Shown here in pieces: positions 1 to 7,700 of a stretch of 42,468 bases of DNA; position 1 is the stretch's first letter, and every line of letters begins with the position of its first letter. The notes beneath the pieces were generated by a model. It was not told the origin of the DNA and ran no database searches. It was given only the letters and a program-made list of their open reading frames with translations. The position numbers were made by a program, and so were the translations under genes. Origin of the DNA: Streptomyces sp. ISL-96 (lineage in GTDB: Bacteria > Actinomycetota > Actinomycetes > Streptomycetales > Streptomycetaceae); the NCBI RefSeq assembly GCF_018614035.1, contig NZ_JAGGPA010000029.1, positions 1 to 42,468 of the forward strand, read 5' to 3'.

Positions 1-31
1 CGACCATCCAAAACAGTCACGTTGGTCGTGC

Positions 32-49
32 GTTGGTCACGTGGCCAAC
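32..49. promoter_or_regulatory. near-perfect palindrome centred on CACGTG, possible operator
   Basis: The 18 bp here are a palindrome broken at one base pair, with outer arms GTTGG and CCAAC around a CACGTG core. The left arm sequence GTTGGTC also occurs once more just upstream, at 21-27. It lies about 115 bases before the first gene of the small-protein cluster and could bind the XRE regulator encoded at 955-1803. No promoter hexamers could be assigned, so an operator role is only inferred. Confidence 0.25.
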
Positions 50-164
50 CCTGCTGCCACATCACCGGGAGCCCGTCAGTGCGCCAGTACACCCTTGACG
101 ATCTGGACCCGCCGCAGGGAAGCTCGTGCAAGTTGGCGTAAGCCACTCGACACCGGAGGCAGTC

Positions 165-422
165 ATGGCACTACGGTTCATCGGGATTGATCCAGACACC
201 GGGCAACAGGGTTCCCCCACCGTTTGGGTGGACGAAGAGAAGAGGGAACTCGTGCTCCAGGGTTGGAAGCCAGACGAGAAGCTAGAGGCAGAGTGCGCAG
301 CGTTCGAGGCTCCCGGACACGCGCCGGGCATTCCGGCGCACGAAGCCGTCATTCGGATTCCGGCCCGCATGGTGCCGATGCTCAGGGAGGCGTGTGATGT
401 CGCAGAACGAGCCGGGCTTTAA
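165..422 (+). CDS. small hypothetical protein, first gene of an XRE/DUF6879-type cluster
   Basis: An 85-residue soluble protein with no membrane segment or recognised catalytic motif. I chose the ATG at 165 over an upstream in-frame ATG at 126 because GGAGG lies five bases before it. Its 3' end overlaps the start of the next gene (ATG at 397), so the two are translationally coupled. Small acidic proteins of this kind commonly sit before DUF6879 genes and DUF397/DUF5753 regulators in Streptomyces. I do not recognise a specific family, and the function is unknown. Confidence 0.6.
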   Translation: MALRFIGIDPDTGQQGSPTVWVDEEKRELVLQGWKPDEKLEAECAAFEAPGHAPGIPAHEAVIRIPARMVPMLREACDVAERAGL

Positions 423-927
423 CGAACTGCTGGCGGCAGCCAAGTACTCAGCCGTGCATCTGGAGATGCGCGACTCGTACGGGGTGGGCGATGAGGCCGA
501 GGACTTCGAGAACTGGAAGCGCACGGGGCAACGCGACGTGGACCCCGCCTCCGAGTACTGGACGCCTTGGGTCGATTTGATTCGGAGCACGGTGGCCAGA
601 GGCGTTGCGGTTCGTCGTGCCCGCGTCGTCTCCGAACCGGTCACCGACTACATCCGGTACGAGCACGCTGGCACCGTGGTCAACCTCCAGGCTGGGGAAC
701 AAGTCCGCTGGTTGCCCAGGCGGCAGGCGTCGGACATCGCCCTGCCCGGTAATGACTGCTGGGTGTTCGACGGTGAGACCGTGCTTTTCAACCACTTCTC
801 GGGTGATGGAAACTGGTCCGAACCGGGCTGGGAGGTTCGCACTGAACCGGCCGTAGCCAGGCTGACATCAGCCGCATTCGAGGCGGTGTGGGAGCGGGGC
901 ATCCCGCACGAGAAGTACCCCGTCTGA
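397..927 (+). CDS. DUF6879-like protein
   Basis: A 176-residue soluble protein matching the DUF6879 pattern: an N-terminal stretch with AVHLEMRDSY, a middle segment of the form RARVVSEPVTDYIRYEH, and a tryptophan-rich C-terminal part including LFNHFSGDG. The ATG at 397 has GGGAGG six bases upstream; a GTG one codon earlier is too close to that site. It overlaps the upstream gene by 26 bases and precedes the XRE regulator by 27, so the three look like one operon. The family is common in Streptomyces beside XRE/DUF397 pairs. Biochemical function is not known. Confidence 0.75.
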   Translation: MSQNEPGFNELLAAAKYSAVHLEMRDSYGVGDEAEDFENWKRTGQRDVDPASEYWTPWVDLIRSTVARGVAVRRARVVSEPVTDYIRYEHAGTVVNLQAGEQVRWLPRRQASDIALPGNDCWVFDGETVLFNHFSGDGNWSEPGWEVRTEPAVARLTSAAFEAVWERGIPHEKYPV

Positions 928-954
928 CCTAGCGAAACACTGAAGAGCCAACTC

Positions 955-1803
955 ATGTCCGCGTCCCCCTCGTCCAGTGCTCAGGCCGCCCGCGAAGTCC
1001 TTGCCGCTCGCCTCGGGGAGCTACGCAGAGATGCGGAGCTGACCGGACACGAGCTGGCGCTTCGGTGTGGCTGGAGTCCCGCGAAGTCGTCACGCATCGA
1101 GCGGGCGAAGACGCCCGCGTCTGATGCCGACATCCGTGCATGGTGCAAAGCGTGCGGTGCGGAAGACCAAACCGCCGATCTCGTCGCAGCGAACCGCCAA
1201 GCCGACCAAATGTACGTCCACTGGAAGAAGCTCCACCGGCACGGAATGCGCCGGGCACAGGAGGAAGTTGTTCCCCTGTACGAGGGCACGCGGCACTTTC
1301 GCGTGTACTGCTCAAACGTCGTGCCCGGCATGCTCCAGACCGAGACGTACGCGGCTGCTCTGCTCTCCACAATCGCCACCTTCCAAGGCACCCCCGATGA
1401 CTCGTCCGAAGCCGCAGCCTCACGCGTGGAGCGTTCACATGTCCTCCACGAAGGCGGCCACCGGTTCGCGTTGCTCATGGAAGAAGCGGTGCTTCGCTAC
1501 CGCATCGGTGACGCCGACACGATGGCCGGCCAGCTTGGCTACCTGCTCGCGGTGATGGCGCTTCCGAACGTGAGCCTCGGCATCATCCCGTTCGCCGCTG
1601 AGCGACGTGTGTGGCCCCTGGAGGCGTTCTACCTGTTCGACGACCACCGCGCGAGCGTCGAACTCCTGACGGCGGCTGTGAACGTGTCGGCTCCGAGTGA
1701 GATCAACATCTATGCCAAGGCGTTCTCCCAGCTCGCAGAAATGGCCGTGTACGGCTCGGATGCCCGCGTCCTCATCACAGAGGCGATTAGCTCGCTCCGG
1801 TAA
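955..1803 (+). CDS. XRE-family helix-turn-helix regulator with DUF5753 domain (Scr1-like)
   Basis: A 282-residue DNA-binding regulator. Residues about 14-70 form an XRE-type helix-turn-helix (ELALRCGWSPAKSSRIERAK). Residues about 95-275 match DUF5753, including the characteristic VPGMLQTETYA segment. This architecture is typical of the very large actinomycete family annotated as Scr1-type antitoxin-like regulators, usually paired with a small DUF397 protein; such a gene lies at 2523-2729. The role of these pairs in development or antibiotic production is known only in a few cases. Here I infer local transcriptional control. The start is the ATG 27 bases after the preceding stop, with GAAGAG upstream. 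Confidence 0.85.
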   Translation: MSASPSSSAQAAREVLAARLGELRRDAELTGHELALRCGWSPAKSSRIERAKTPASDADIRAWCKACGAEDQTADLVAANRQADQMYVHWKKLHRHGMRRAQEEVVPLYEGTRHFRVYCSNVVPGMLQTETYAAALLSTIATFQGTPDDSSEAAASRVERSHVLHEGGHRFALLMEEAVLRYRIGDADTMAGQLGYLLAVMALPNVSLGIIPFAAERRVWPLEAFYLFDDHRASVELLTAAVNVSAPSEINIYAKAFSQLAEMAVYGSDARVLITEAISSLR

Positions 1804-1894
1804 TCTGTGTGCAAGCTCATGCAAGAACATGGACTGGCAACTTTCCCTCTCTCTACTGTCCTTGACATAGCGGAGTCACCGGAGAGGGCGGGCC

Positions 1895-2197
1895 ATGGTG
1901 GGCGAAGGCAGGACGCACGACACTCGAGCGACTGATCACATGGGCAGCAGCGAGGCCCGACAGTTTCTCTCCCGTCTCTCCGGGGCTCTGGGAGTCGGCG
2001 GCGTGCTCATGGTGCGCAAGTCCGGCCCGAGACCGGAGGGGGCGGACGTTGTCCCTGGCGACGGCCTGAAGTGGCCTAAGTGCCAGTGCGGAAGCCCCCG
2101 TTGCCCGGACTATGTGCCCCCGGCGAAGTCCGCGACGGAAGACCTGAGTCCCAGGGTGGCCGAAGCCAACAGGCGGAGTCGTAGGGGCGGACTGTGA
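1895..2197 (+). CDS. small hypothetical protein with cysteine cluster
   Basis: A 100-residue basic protein. Its middle holds a compact CxCxxxxC group (CQCGSPRC) that could bind a metal, followed by a basic tail rich in arginine. The ATG at 1895 has GGAGAGG upstream. Its stop overlaps the GTG start of the next gene in a GTGA arrangement, showing coupling. I do not recognise the family. Similar short proteins occur beside XRE/DUF397 clusters in Streptomyces. No function is assigned. Confidence 0.55.
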   Translation: MVGEGRTHDTRATDHMGSSEARQFLSRLSGALGVGGVLMVRKSGPRPEGADVVPGDGLKWPKCQCGSPRCPDYVPPAKSATEDLSPRVAEANRRSRRGGL

Positions 2198-2418
2198 GCA
2201 TCAAGGCGGCCATGCGGTACGTGGTGCACCGGATCACGGAGCACCCGGATACGGACGTGAGCTTTGGGGCCGAGTGCCTTCACTGCAAGTGGAAGGCGAC
2301 GCCTGCCGATGACTCGGCGGCTGTCGATGTGGAGTGCATGACCCACACCGGCCGGTCTGGCCACGCTGCCTTTCGGCGCATCCGTACGTCGTTCGCGATG
2401 GTGGTGCGCGCCGAGTAG
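2194..2418 (+). CDS. DUF7848-like small cysteine/histidine protein
   Basis: A 74-residue protein starting at a GTG that overlaps the previous stop (GTGA). The visible pattern is CLHC, then a spaced C, then H, GH and FR near the end. This is the layout of the small DUF7848-type proteins that accompany DUF397/XRE clusters in Streptomyces. The Cys/His spacing suggests a zinc-binding fold, but this is inference. Function is unknown. Confidence 0.6.
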   Translation: MSIKAAMRYVVHRITEHPDTDVSFGAECLHCKWKATPADDSAAVDVECMTHTGRSGHAAFRRIRTSFAMVVRAE

Positions 2419-2419
2419 A

Positions 2420-2478
2420 GACCCCCGCCCCGGTGGATCACGGCCCTAGGACGGCCAGAGTGCCCGCCGGGGCGGGTC
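2420..2478. terminator. long imperfect hairpin downstream of the small-gene operon
   Basis: Arms GACCCCCGCCCCGG (2420-2433) and CCGGGGCGGGTC (2467-2478) pair with a two-base bulge, and GGCC-rich bases in the loop can pair again. It begins two bases after the stop at 2418, which suits a terminator. There is no T-run, as is usual for Streptomyces terminators. Confidence 0.4.
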
Positions 2479-2483
2479 AGTAA

Positions 2484-2496
2484 GGTGCAGTGCACC
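2484..2496. promoter_or_regulatory. 13-bp perfect inverted repeat before the DUF397 gene
   Basis: GGTGCA-G-TGCACC is a perfect inverted repeat 27 bases before the DUF397 gene start. It may be an operator for the XRE partner protein or part of the 5' leader. There is no further support. Confidence 0.2.
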
Positions 2497-2522
2497 ACTC
2501 CCATTTGAGAGAGGTACCACGC

Positions 2523-2729
2523 ATGACCGTTCCCGAGTTCGAGTTCCGCACGTCCAGCGCGTGCCAGTACAACAACAACGACCCGCGCTGTGTCGAGGTC
2601 GCGACCAACGTCCCCGGCAAGGTGGCAGTCCGCAACTCCGTGACCGGCCAGACGGTTGAGTTCACCGCCGTGGAGTGGGCGGAGTTCCTTCCTGGTGCCA
2701 AGGTGGGGGAGTTCGACGTCACGGCGTAG
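2523..2729 (+). CDS. DUF397 domain protein
   Basis: A 68-residue protein. It carries the DUF397 pattern: an N-terminal S-rich stretch with CVEVA, then VAVRNS and a C-terminal W-x-x-F-L segment (EWAEFLPGAKVGEFD). DUF397 proteins are the usual small partners of XRE/DUF5753 regulators and are thought to bind or counteract them. The regulator at 955-1803 is the obvious partner, although three bodies of sequence lie between them. I chose the ATG at 2523 because GAGAGAGG precedes it; an earlier in-frame start at 2490 would sit inside the palindrome at 2484-2496. Confidence 0.8.
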   Translation: MTVPEFEFRTSSACQYNNNDPRCVEVATNVPGKVAVRNSVTGQTVEFTAVEWAEFLPGAKVGEFDVTA

Positions 2730-2738
2730 GGAGTCGTC

Positions 2739-2924
2739 ATGCAGCAGTGCCCCCGGTGTGGTGGCAGCGCGGAGAGAGACCCGGAGCACTCAGGGGTGAT
2801 GCGCTGCCTGTCGTGTTGGGACGTGTGGGCACTGCCAACTGAACGACGTTGTCCAGGTGTAGGCCGGGGCACCTTCGCCCCCGCACTGCGGCTGTTGGAG
2901 GAGTACCGGGAGCTGAACCGCTGA
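2739..2924 (+). CDS. small zinc-ribbon-like protein
   Basis: A 61-residue protein with two CxxC pairs (CPRC near residue 4 and CLSC near residue 25), the signature of a one-zinc ribbon, followed by an amphipathic C-terminal helix. It starts nine bases after the DUF397 stop, with GGGAG upstream, so it is probably co-transcribed with it. Zinc ribbons of this size often bind nucleic acid or protein partners. The specific role is unknown. Confidence 0.55.
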   Translation: MQQCPRCGGSAERDPEHSGVMRCLSCWDVWALPTERRCPGVGRGTFAPALRLLEEYRELNR

Positions 2925-2985
2925 TCTAGCCAACGAACGCCCCTGCCGGACAACGGACGCTGTTGGTTAATCCGGGGGCCTGCGT

Positions 2986-3030
2986 GACGACGGCCTGTAC
3001 GACCCCGTTGGGGTTGTGCAGGCCGTCGTC
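2986..3030. terminator. 21-bp stem hairpin upstream of the transposase remnant
   Basis: GACGACGGCCTG and CAGGCCGTCGTC are perfectly complementary. Nine more pairs follow, two of them G-T wobbles, closing on a GTT loop. It lies 18 bases before the transposase start. Such hairpins at IS ends can block read-through transcription or hide the transposase ribosome binding site. It may also terminate the small-gene operon. Confidence 0.5.
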
Positions 3031-3048
3031 GTGTTCAGGGGTGGGTTC

Positions 3049-4128
3049 GTGTCGTTGCGTGGGGTGGAACTGGCGGAGATCCCGGGGGAAACCGTGCGGG
3101 TGGCGCGTGCGGTGTTCCCGAAGGGGTGTCTGGCAATGCGGGTGCGGGACGTGCTCGGGCCGCACTTCACCGATGCCGACTTCGAGGAGTTGTTCCCGGT
3201 GCGAGGGCGACCAGCGGTGTCGCCGGCCAGGCTGGCGCTGGTGTCGGTGTTGCAGTTCGCGGAGGGGCTGACCGACCGGCAGGCCGCGCACGCGGTCCGC
3301 TCGCGACTGGACTGGAAGTACGCCCTCTCGTTGGAGCTGACCGATACCGGTTTCGACTTCTCGGTGCTCAGCGAGTTCCGGTCTCGGCTGGTCGACGGCC
3401 ACGCACGTGCTGGCCGCGACGAGGGATCTGAACCGGCTGGAGTTCGTGGTCGAGACTCTGCGGGCGGCGCTGAACCAGCTTGCCGTGGTTCGACCGCTAT
3501 TCCGCCCGGCCGGAGGACAGCCGTTTCCCGTCTCGGTGGGCTGCCCGTGTCGAACACGGAGACCAGTGCGGCGCCGACGGAACGGTGCTGCTGGAGGCCC
3601 TCTGGTCGGTCTCGGCGCCGCCCGGATTGCGGGTTCTGCCTGCGGTGGAGTTCCTGCGCCGGACGTGGGTGCAGCAGTTCCACCAAGTCGATGATGTCGT
3701 GCGCTGGCGTGAGCCGAAGAACCTTCCGCCTGGCCTGATCCGCTTACGCACCCCGCATGAACCCGAGGCCAGGACCGGATCGAAGCGGGATCTGGGCTGG
3801 TCCGGCTACAAGGTCCATCTCAGCGAGACCTGCGAGCCGGACGCCCCGCACCTGATCACCCACGTCCACACCACCCCGGCCCCGGTCAACGACGTTGTCG
3901 TCCTGGAGAACATTCATACCGCCATGGCGGAGCGGGGACTACTGCCGGACGAACACCTGGTGGACGCCGGATACGTCGACGCCGAACAGATCCACCACGC
4001 CCAGCGCGATCACAACATGGAGCTGGTCGGACCGGTCAAGAAGATCTCCAACCAGAAGCAGGTCAGTGGGAACTTCTTCGATCGCCGGGCTGCACTATGC
4101 CCGGCACGGGCACTCACGTAAGAACTGA
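3049..4128 (+). pseudogene. IS1182-family transposase remnant, multiply deleted and frameshifted
   Basis: The first 120 or so codons, from a GTG at 3049 with AGGGG upstream, read as a clear IS1182-type N-terminus (AMRVRDVLGP, RPAVSPARLALVSVLQFAEG, DFSVLSEFRSRLVDG). The frame then jumps twice. From about 3395 the family segment THVLAATRDLNRLE continues in frame 2. From about 3480 WFDRYSARPED and the later catalytic-region text (GYKVHLSETC, HLVDAGYVDAE) continue in frame 3. At each jump the usual intervening residues are missing, so these are deletions and not single-base errors. The 3' end also breaks off after FDRRAALCPARA, so the C-terminus is lost. An in-frame TTA codon is present near 3743. 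The element is dead. I could not define its terminal inverted repeats. Confidence 0.85.
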
Positions 4129-4204
4129 GCGCGGAAGCTCGCCGCCTCCGGTGCCGGCCGACTCGGCCTGTCGTTCCTGGTCTGATCAGGCGATTCGCTG
4201 GGCT

Positions 4205-4216
4205 GTTGGTCACGTG
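4205..4216. repeat. 12-bp direct repeat of a sequence at 32-43
   Basis: GTTGGTCACGTG occurs here and at 32-43 in the same orientation. The two copies bracket the accessory strip, with this one 57 bases from the tRNA-Leu 3' end. It could be coincidence, a shared operator core, or a trace of a site-specific recombination event. Confidence 0.3.
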
Positions 4217-4242
4217 ATGGGTCACGCCAAGCCGAGAAAAGC

Positions 4243-4265
4243 AAAAAACCCCACGCGCAGTGGGG
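4243..4265 (-). terminator. Rho-independent terminator of the tRNA-Leu gene
   Basis: On the minus strand CCCCAC and GTGGGG flank a five-base loop and are followed by six T residues. It lies directly downstream of the tRNA 3' end, as expected for a tRNA transcription unit. Confidence 0.85.
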
Positions 4266-4272
4266 TCCCAGC

Positions 4273-4360
4273 TGGTGTCCGAGGGGGGACTTGAACCCCC
4301 ACGCCCGATAAAGGGCACTAGCACCTCAAGCTAGCGCGTCTGCCATTCCGCCACCCGGAC
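4273..4360 (-). tRNA. tRNA-Leu (anticodon GAG)
   Basis: The minus strand starts GTCCGGGTGGCGGAAT and ends with a complementary acceptor arm. The anticodon stem CTAGC/GCTAG encloses the loop TTGAGGT, giving anticodon GAG. There is a long variable arm typical of class II leucine tRNAs, and the T-loop sequence GTTCAAGTC is present. The 3' CCA is encoded (4273-4275), and the mature body without it is 4276-4360. The gene faces the accessory strip with its 3' end, the end used by tRNA-targeting integrases. Confidence 0.95.
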
Positions 4361-4398
4361 TAGGTGGTCGGCCCCGGTTTCCCGCGGCGACATGGAAA

Positions 4399-4404
4399 AC
4401 AATA
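4399..4404 (-). promoter_or_regulatory. possible -10 element of the tRNA-Leu gene
   Basis: TATTGT on the minus strand lies about 38 bases before the mature 5' end of the tRNA. A GAAACG hexamer 16 bases further upstream is a poor -35 match. The rest of 4361-4541 shows no gene. Confidence 0.25.
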
Positions 4405-4541
4405 CCAGGGGTTGGGGGCGCGTTTCACCTGCGTATCCCGTGGTCAGTGGCTTGCGGCGGCCTTGATCGGCGCGACCCGGCCGACGTCGTTCGGTGGCGC
4501 GCACAGAGTGTTGCCATCTGTGTACGCGTAGCGTTCGCGGG

Positions 4542-5870
4542 ATGAGTTTCGGATACGGATTCGGCCGGCGCGGGCGTGGGTCTCGGCGGCCGCGTGCGCT
4601 GTCACCGTTGCGGGAGCATCTGCGGGATACGTTCTGGTTCGCGCCCACGCTGGGGCTGGTCTGTGTGTTCGCCGTGTGGTGGGCGGCCTCGGCGCTCGAT
4701 GCGGAGATCGTTGAGTATCTCCAGGGCGAGGAGGCGTACGACGAGGTCAGCGATCTGATCGGGATCGTCGAGGACGCCAAGACGATCGTCACCACGATCA
4801 GCTCAGCGATGATGACCTTCATCGGTGTGGTCTTCAGCATCTCGCTGGTGGCGGTCCAGATGGCGAGCGGGGGCTTCACGCCCCGGGTTGTGCGGATCTT
4901 CGTCCGGAGCCGGATCACCAAGCTCACGCTCACGGTGTTTCTGGCGACGTTTCTGTTCTCGCTGCTGGTGCTGACCCAGTACGACAGCAAGTCCGATCCG
5001 CGGCTGGTGACAACGGTACCGCTCGTGCAGAGCGTCCTGGTGATGACCATGGTCGTGCTGAGTTTGTTGTTGTTCATCGCTTATGTGTCTTCCACGCTGC
5101 GGCTGATGCAGGTGGGGCCCGTCGTCGACCGTATTGCGCGTGAGTCTTTCCGGGTGCTGGGCAGGCAGCCGGGTGGGGAGTCCGGTTCGGAGCCGCTCGT
5201 GCCTGAGAGTCGGAGGATCGCGCATCAGGGGCGGGCCGGTGTGCTGCGGGATGTGAATGTCGCGCGGCTGGTGCGGGCCGCCAGGCGGGAGGGTGTCGTG
5301 CTGCGGCTCATTCCCCGGATCGGGGACTTTGTCGTGCCCGGGACGCCGGTGCTGGCTGTGCACGGTGAAGGCGCGCCGTCGCGGCGGGCGCTTCAGTACA
5401 CCGTGTCCGTCGGGGTGGAACGCACCTCGCATCAGGATCTCGGGTTCGGGCTGCGGCAGTTGTCCGACATTGGGTTGCGGGCGCTGTCGCCTGCCGTCAA
5501 TGACCCGACGACCGCCGTGCAGTGTCTGGACCGGATCGTGCAGTTTCTCGCCGCTGTGGTGGAGATGCCGCTCGGGGCCGTCCATCACCGGGACCGCCGC
5601 GGTGTGGTGCGGCTGGTGCAGGACGTACCGGAGTGGGGTGATCTGGTGGATCTCGGGTTCGCCGAGATCAGGGGGTACGCGGTCGGCAGTCCGCAGGTGT
5701 CGCGGCGGCTGCTCGCCGGGATCGACGATCTGTTGCTGCTGGCGCCGGAGAGCAGGAGAGGACCGCTGGTGCGGCACCGTACGCTCCTCGTTCAGGCCGT
5801 GGAGCGTACGGTGCCGGAGGCGGCCGAGCGGGCGTTCGCCCTGCTTCCCGATCACCAGGGCATCGGCTAG
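4542..5870 (+). CDS. DUF2254 family integral membrane protein
   Basis: A 442-residue membrane protein of the DUF2254 family. Hydrophobic segments lie near residues 32-50, 92-115, 135-157 and 172-195, with a loop VFSISLVAVQMASGGFTPRVVR that is a hallmark of the family. The C-terminal half is soluble and includes a conserved ALSPAVNDPTTAVQCLD segment. No biochemical function is established for the family. I chose the ATG at 4542, where the arginine-rich cytoplasmic N-terminus begins; an in-frame ATG at 4494 lacks a ribosome binding site. The stop overlaps the stop of the convergent aldehyde dehydrogenase gene by four bases, leaving no room for a classical terminator. Confidence 0.85.
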   Translation: MSFGYGFGRRGRGSRRPRALSPLREHLRDTFWFAPTLGLVCVFAVWWAASALDAEIVEYLQGEEAYDEVSDLIGIVEDAKTIVTTISSAMMTFIGVVFSISLVAVQMASGGFTPRVVRIFVRSRITKLTLTVFLATFLFSLLVLTQYDSKSDPRLVTTVPLVQSVLVMTMVVLSLLLFIAYVSSTLRLMQVGPVVDRIARESFRVLGRQPGGESGSEPLVPESRRIAHQGRAGVLRDVNVARLVRAARREGVVLRLIPRIGDFVVPGTPVLAVHGEGAPSRRALQYTVSVGVERTSHQDLGFGLRQLSDIGLRALSPAVNDPTTAVQCLDRIVQFLAAVVEMPLGAVHHRDRRGVVRLVQDVPEWGDLVDLGFAEIRGYAVGSPQVSRRLLAGIDDLLLLAPESRRGPLVRHRTLLVQAVERTVPEAAERAFALLPDHQGIG

Positions 5871-7408
5871 GGCATCAGGTGGTAGTCCGGGAAGTTGCCT
5901 GGGAGGCGTTCGTCCTGCGCGCCCTCGGTCACTGAGCGGATCAGGAGTTCTCCGCCTACGAACGCGCCTCGCCAGGATGCGCCGAAGCCGCCGAAGAGTT
6001 CGTCGCGGTCGCCTCGGGAACGGGGCTTTCCGTGGCCGACCTTGAAGGAACGGATCTGGGGTGCCAGCCGTTCATACGTCGAGGGGTCATCGGTGGAAAG
6101 CGTCGCCACCAGGGCTCCGTTGGAGGCGTTCATCGCGGCGAGGAGTTCCGCCTCCGTGTCTACGAGGACGATCGTGTCCACCGGACCGAAGGGCTCCGCG
6201 TGGTGGAGGGGGGACGATGGCGGCGGGTTCAGGAGGGTGACGGGCGGCAGGTAGGCGCTGGTGTCCTGGCCGGGCAGGAAGCGGGCGTCGGTGAGGGAGC
6301 CCCGGTGGAGCGGGACCGCGCCCCGGTCTATGGCCTCGGTCACCTGGTCGGCCAGTTCCTTCGCCTTGGCCGCGTTGATGAGCGGGCCGAAGTCCAGGGT
6401 GGGGAGCGGGTCTTCGGGGTTCTCGACGGCCAGGGGGTGGCCGGTGCGGATGGAGCGTACGGCGGGCAGGTACGCCGCCAGGAACTCGTCGAACAGCGTC
6501 CGCTGGACGACGAAGCGGGGGTAGGCGGTGCAGCGCTGCTTGCCGTAGTCGAAGAGCTTGGGGATGAGGGAGGTCAGGGTGGGCCAGTCCGAGTAGTTCC
6601 AGATGCCCCAGGTGTTCAGGCCCTCCTGTTCGAGGATGTGGCGCTTGCCGAGGTCGGCCACGGCGGTGGCGATACGGGCGCCCGTGTCGCGGCCTCCGAC
6701 GAACGAGACGCAGCCGATCTCCGGGGAGCGGACCAGGGACGCGGAGAGTTCGCTGCCGCTGCCGCTGAGGAGGGTGACGGGGATGCCTTCGCGGGCTGCC
6801 AGGGCCGAGGCCAGGGTGAGGCAGGCCACGCCGCCGTCGGTCGGGGTCTTGGCGATGACCGCGTTGCCGGCGAGGGCCTGCACCAGCATGGCGTGGACCA
6901 GGACGGACATCGGATAGTTCCAGCTGGCGATGTTCGAGACCGGGCCGGAGAGCGGGGTGCGGTGGGCGAGCATGGGCTCGATGCCGTCGACGTACCAGCG
7001 CACGCCGTCGATCGCGCGGTCGACGTCGGCCTGGGCGAGGCGCCACGGCTTGCCTATCTCCCAGACGAGGAGGAGGGCGAGGAGTTCGCGGTGTTCGGTG
7101 AGGGCGTCGAGCGTGGCCGCCACGCGGGCGCGGCGTTCCGGCAGGGGGACGTGGCGCCAGGCGCGGTGCTGGTCGAGTGAGGCGCGTACGGCCTGGTCGG
7201 CGGTGGGGGCGTCCAGGCGCGGCGGGCCCGCGATGGGGCTGCCGTCGATGGGTGAGGTGGCTGCCAGGGTGCGGCCGTCGGGCTTCCAGGCGGAGGCCCA
7301 GTGGTTGAGTACGCGGTCGTCCTGGAAGGCCTCCGGTGCGACTGCCTGGCAGCGCTGCCAGGCTTCGGACCATGCTGTTCCGGGCTTGAGGGTGAGGGTG
7401 GGTGCCAT
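5867..7408 (-). CDS. aldehyde dehydrogenase family protein
   Basis: A 513-residue NAD(P)-dependent aldehyde dehydrogenase. Visible family elements are the oxyanion-hole asparagine in SWNYP (about N164), the general-base glutamate in ILEQEG (about E260, where most members have LELGG), and the catalytic cysteine in GKQRCTAYPR (about C293). Substrate cannot be told from the sequence. The LEQEG variant and the 40-residue N-terminal extension set it apart from typical betaine- or succinate-semialdehyde enzymes. The ATG at 7408 has GGAGAG upstream. It is transcribed alone, away from a 387-base repeat-filled intergenic region. Confidence 0.85.
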   Translation of the reverse strand: MAPTLTLKPGTAWSEAWQRCQAVAPEAFQDDRVLNHWASAWKPDGRTLAATSPIDGSPIAGPPRLDAPTADQAVRASLDQHRAWRHVPLPERRARVAATLDALTEHRELLALLLVWEIGKPWRLAQADVDRAIDGVRWYVDGIEPMLAHRTPLSGPVSNIASWNYPMSVLVHAMLVQALAGNAVIAKTPTDGGVACLTLASALAAREGIPVTLLSGSGSELSASLVRSPEIGCVSFVGGRDTGARIATAVADLGKRHILEQEGLNTWGIWNYSDWPTLTSLIPKLFDYGKQRCTAYPRFVVQRTLFDEFLAAYLPAVRSIRTGHPLAVENPEDPLPTLDFGPLINAAKAKELADQVTEAIDRGAVPLHRGSLTDARFLPGQDTSAYLPPVTLLNPPPSSPLHHAEPFGPVDTIVLVDTEAELLAAMNASNGALVATLSTDDPSTYERLAPQIRSFKVGHGKPRSRGDRDELFGGFGASWRGAFVGGELLIRSVTEGAQDERLPGNFPDYHLMP

Positions 7409-7490
7409 CTGTTCTCTCCGCTCGTGAAAGGGGGCGGGGGTGCGATGGGTCGAGTGGCGTGGCCGTCCCTGCGCCAGGGCGTGTCCGGTG

Positions 7491-7567
7491 GAGCTTTTCC
7501 CCTACCCGCCCCTTCCCGAACGGGGGCGCTGCCCCCGACCCCGGTCCTCAAACGCCGGACGGGCTGA
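7491..7567 (+). repeat. dispersed intergenic repeat, copy 1
   Basis: A copy of an element whose conserved ends read CCCGCCCCTTCCCGAA and TCAAACGCCGGACGGGCTGA, with a small GGGG/CCCC hairpin between. It forms an inverted pair with copy 2 at 7611-7700. Related copies lie at 23196-23300 and 28988-29065. No gene is seen in the surrounding 7409-7795 stretch. Confidence 0.8.
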
Positions 7568-7610
7568 GAATTGCCGCTGCGCGGCAAATCCAGCCCCGCC
7601 CGGCAATTCC

Positions 7611-7700
7611 AGCCCGTCCGGCGTTTGAGGACACGCCCGCAGGGCGTCCGGGGCCTGGGGCTTGCCCCAGTTCGGGAAGGGGCGGGGAGGGGAAAGCCCC
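7611..7700 (-). repeat. dispersed intergenic repeat, copy 2 (inverted)
   Basis: The same element in reverse orientation, reading AGCCCGTCCGGCGTTTGAGG at its left end and TTCGGGAAGGGGCGGGG at its right. With copy 1 it can fold into a large stem of about 70 bp across 7491-7700. That could terminate transcription between the two same-strand genes sucD and the aldehyde dehydrogenase. Confidence 0.8.

Noticed and set aside
1862..1867. TTGACA hexamer as a -35 element
   Set aside because: No -10-like hexamer lies 16-19 bases downstream; the sequence there is the GGAGAGG ribosome binding region.
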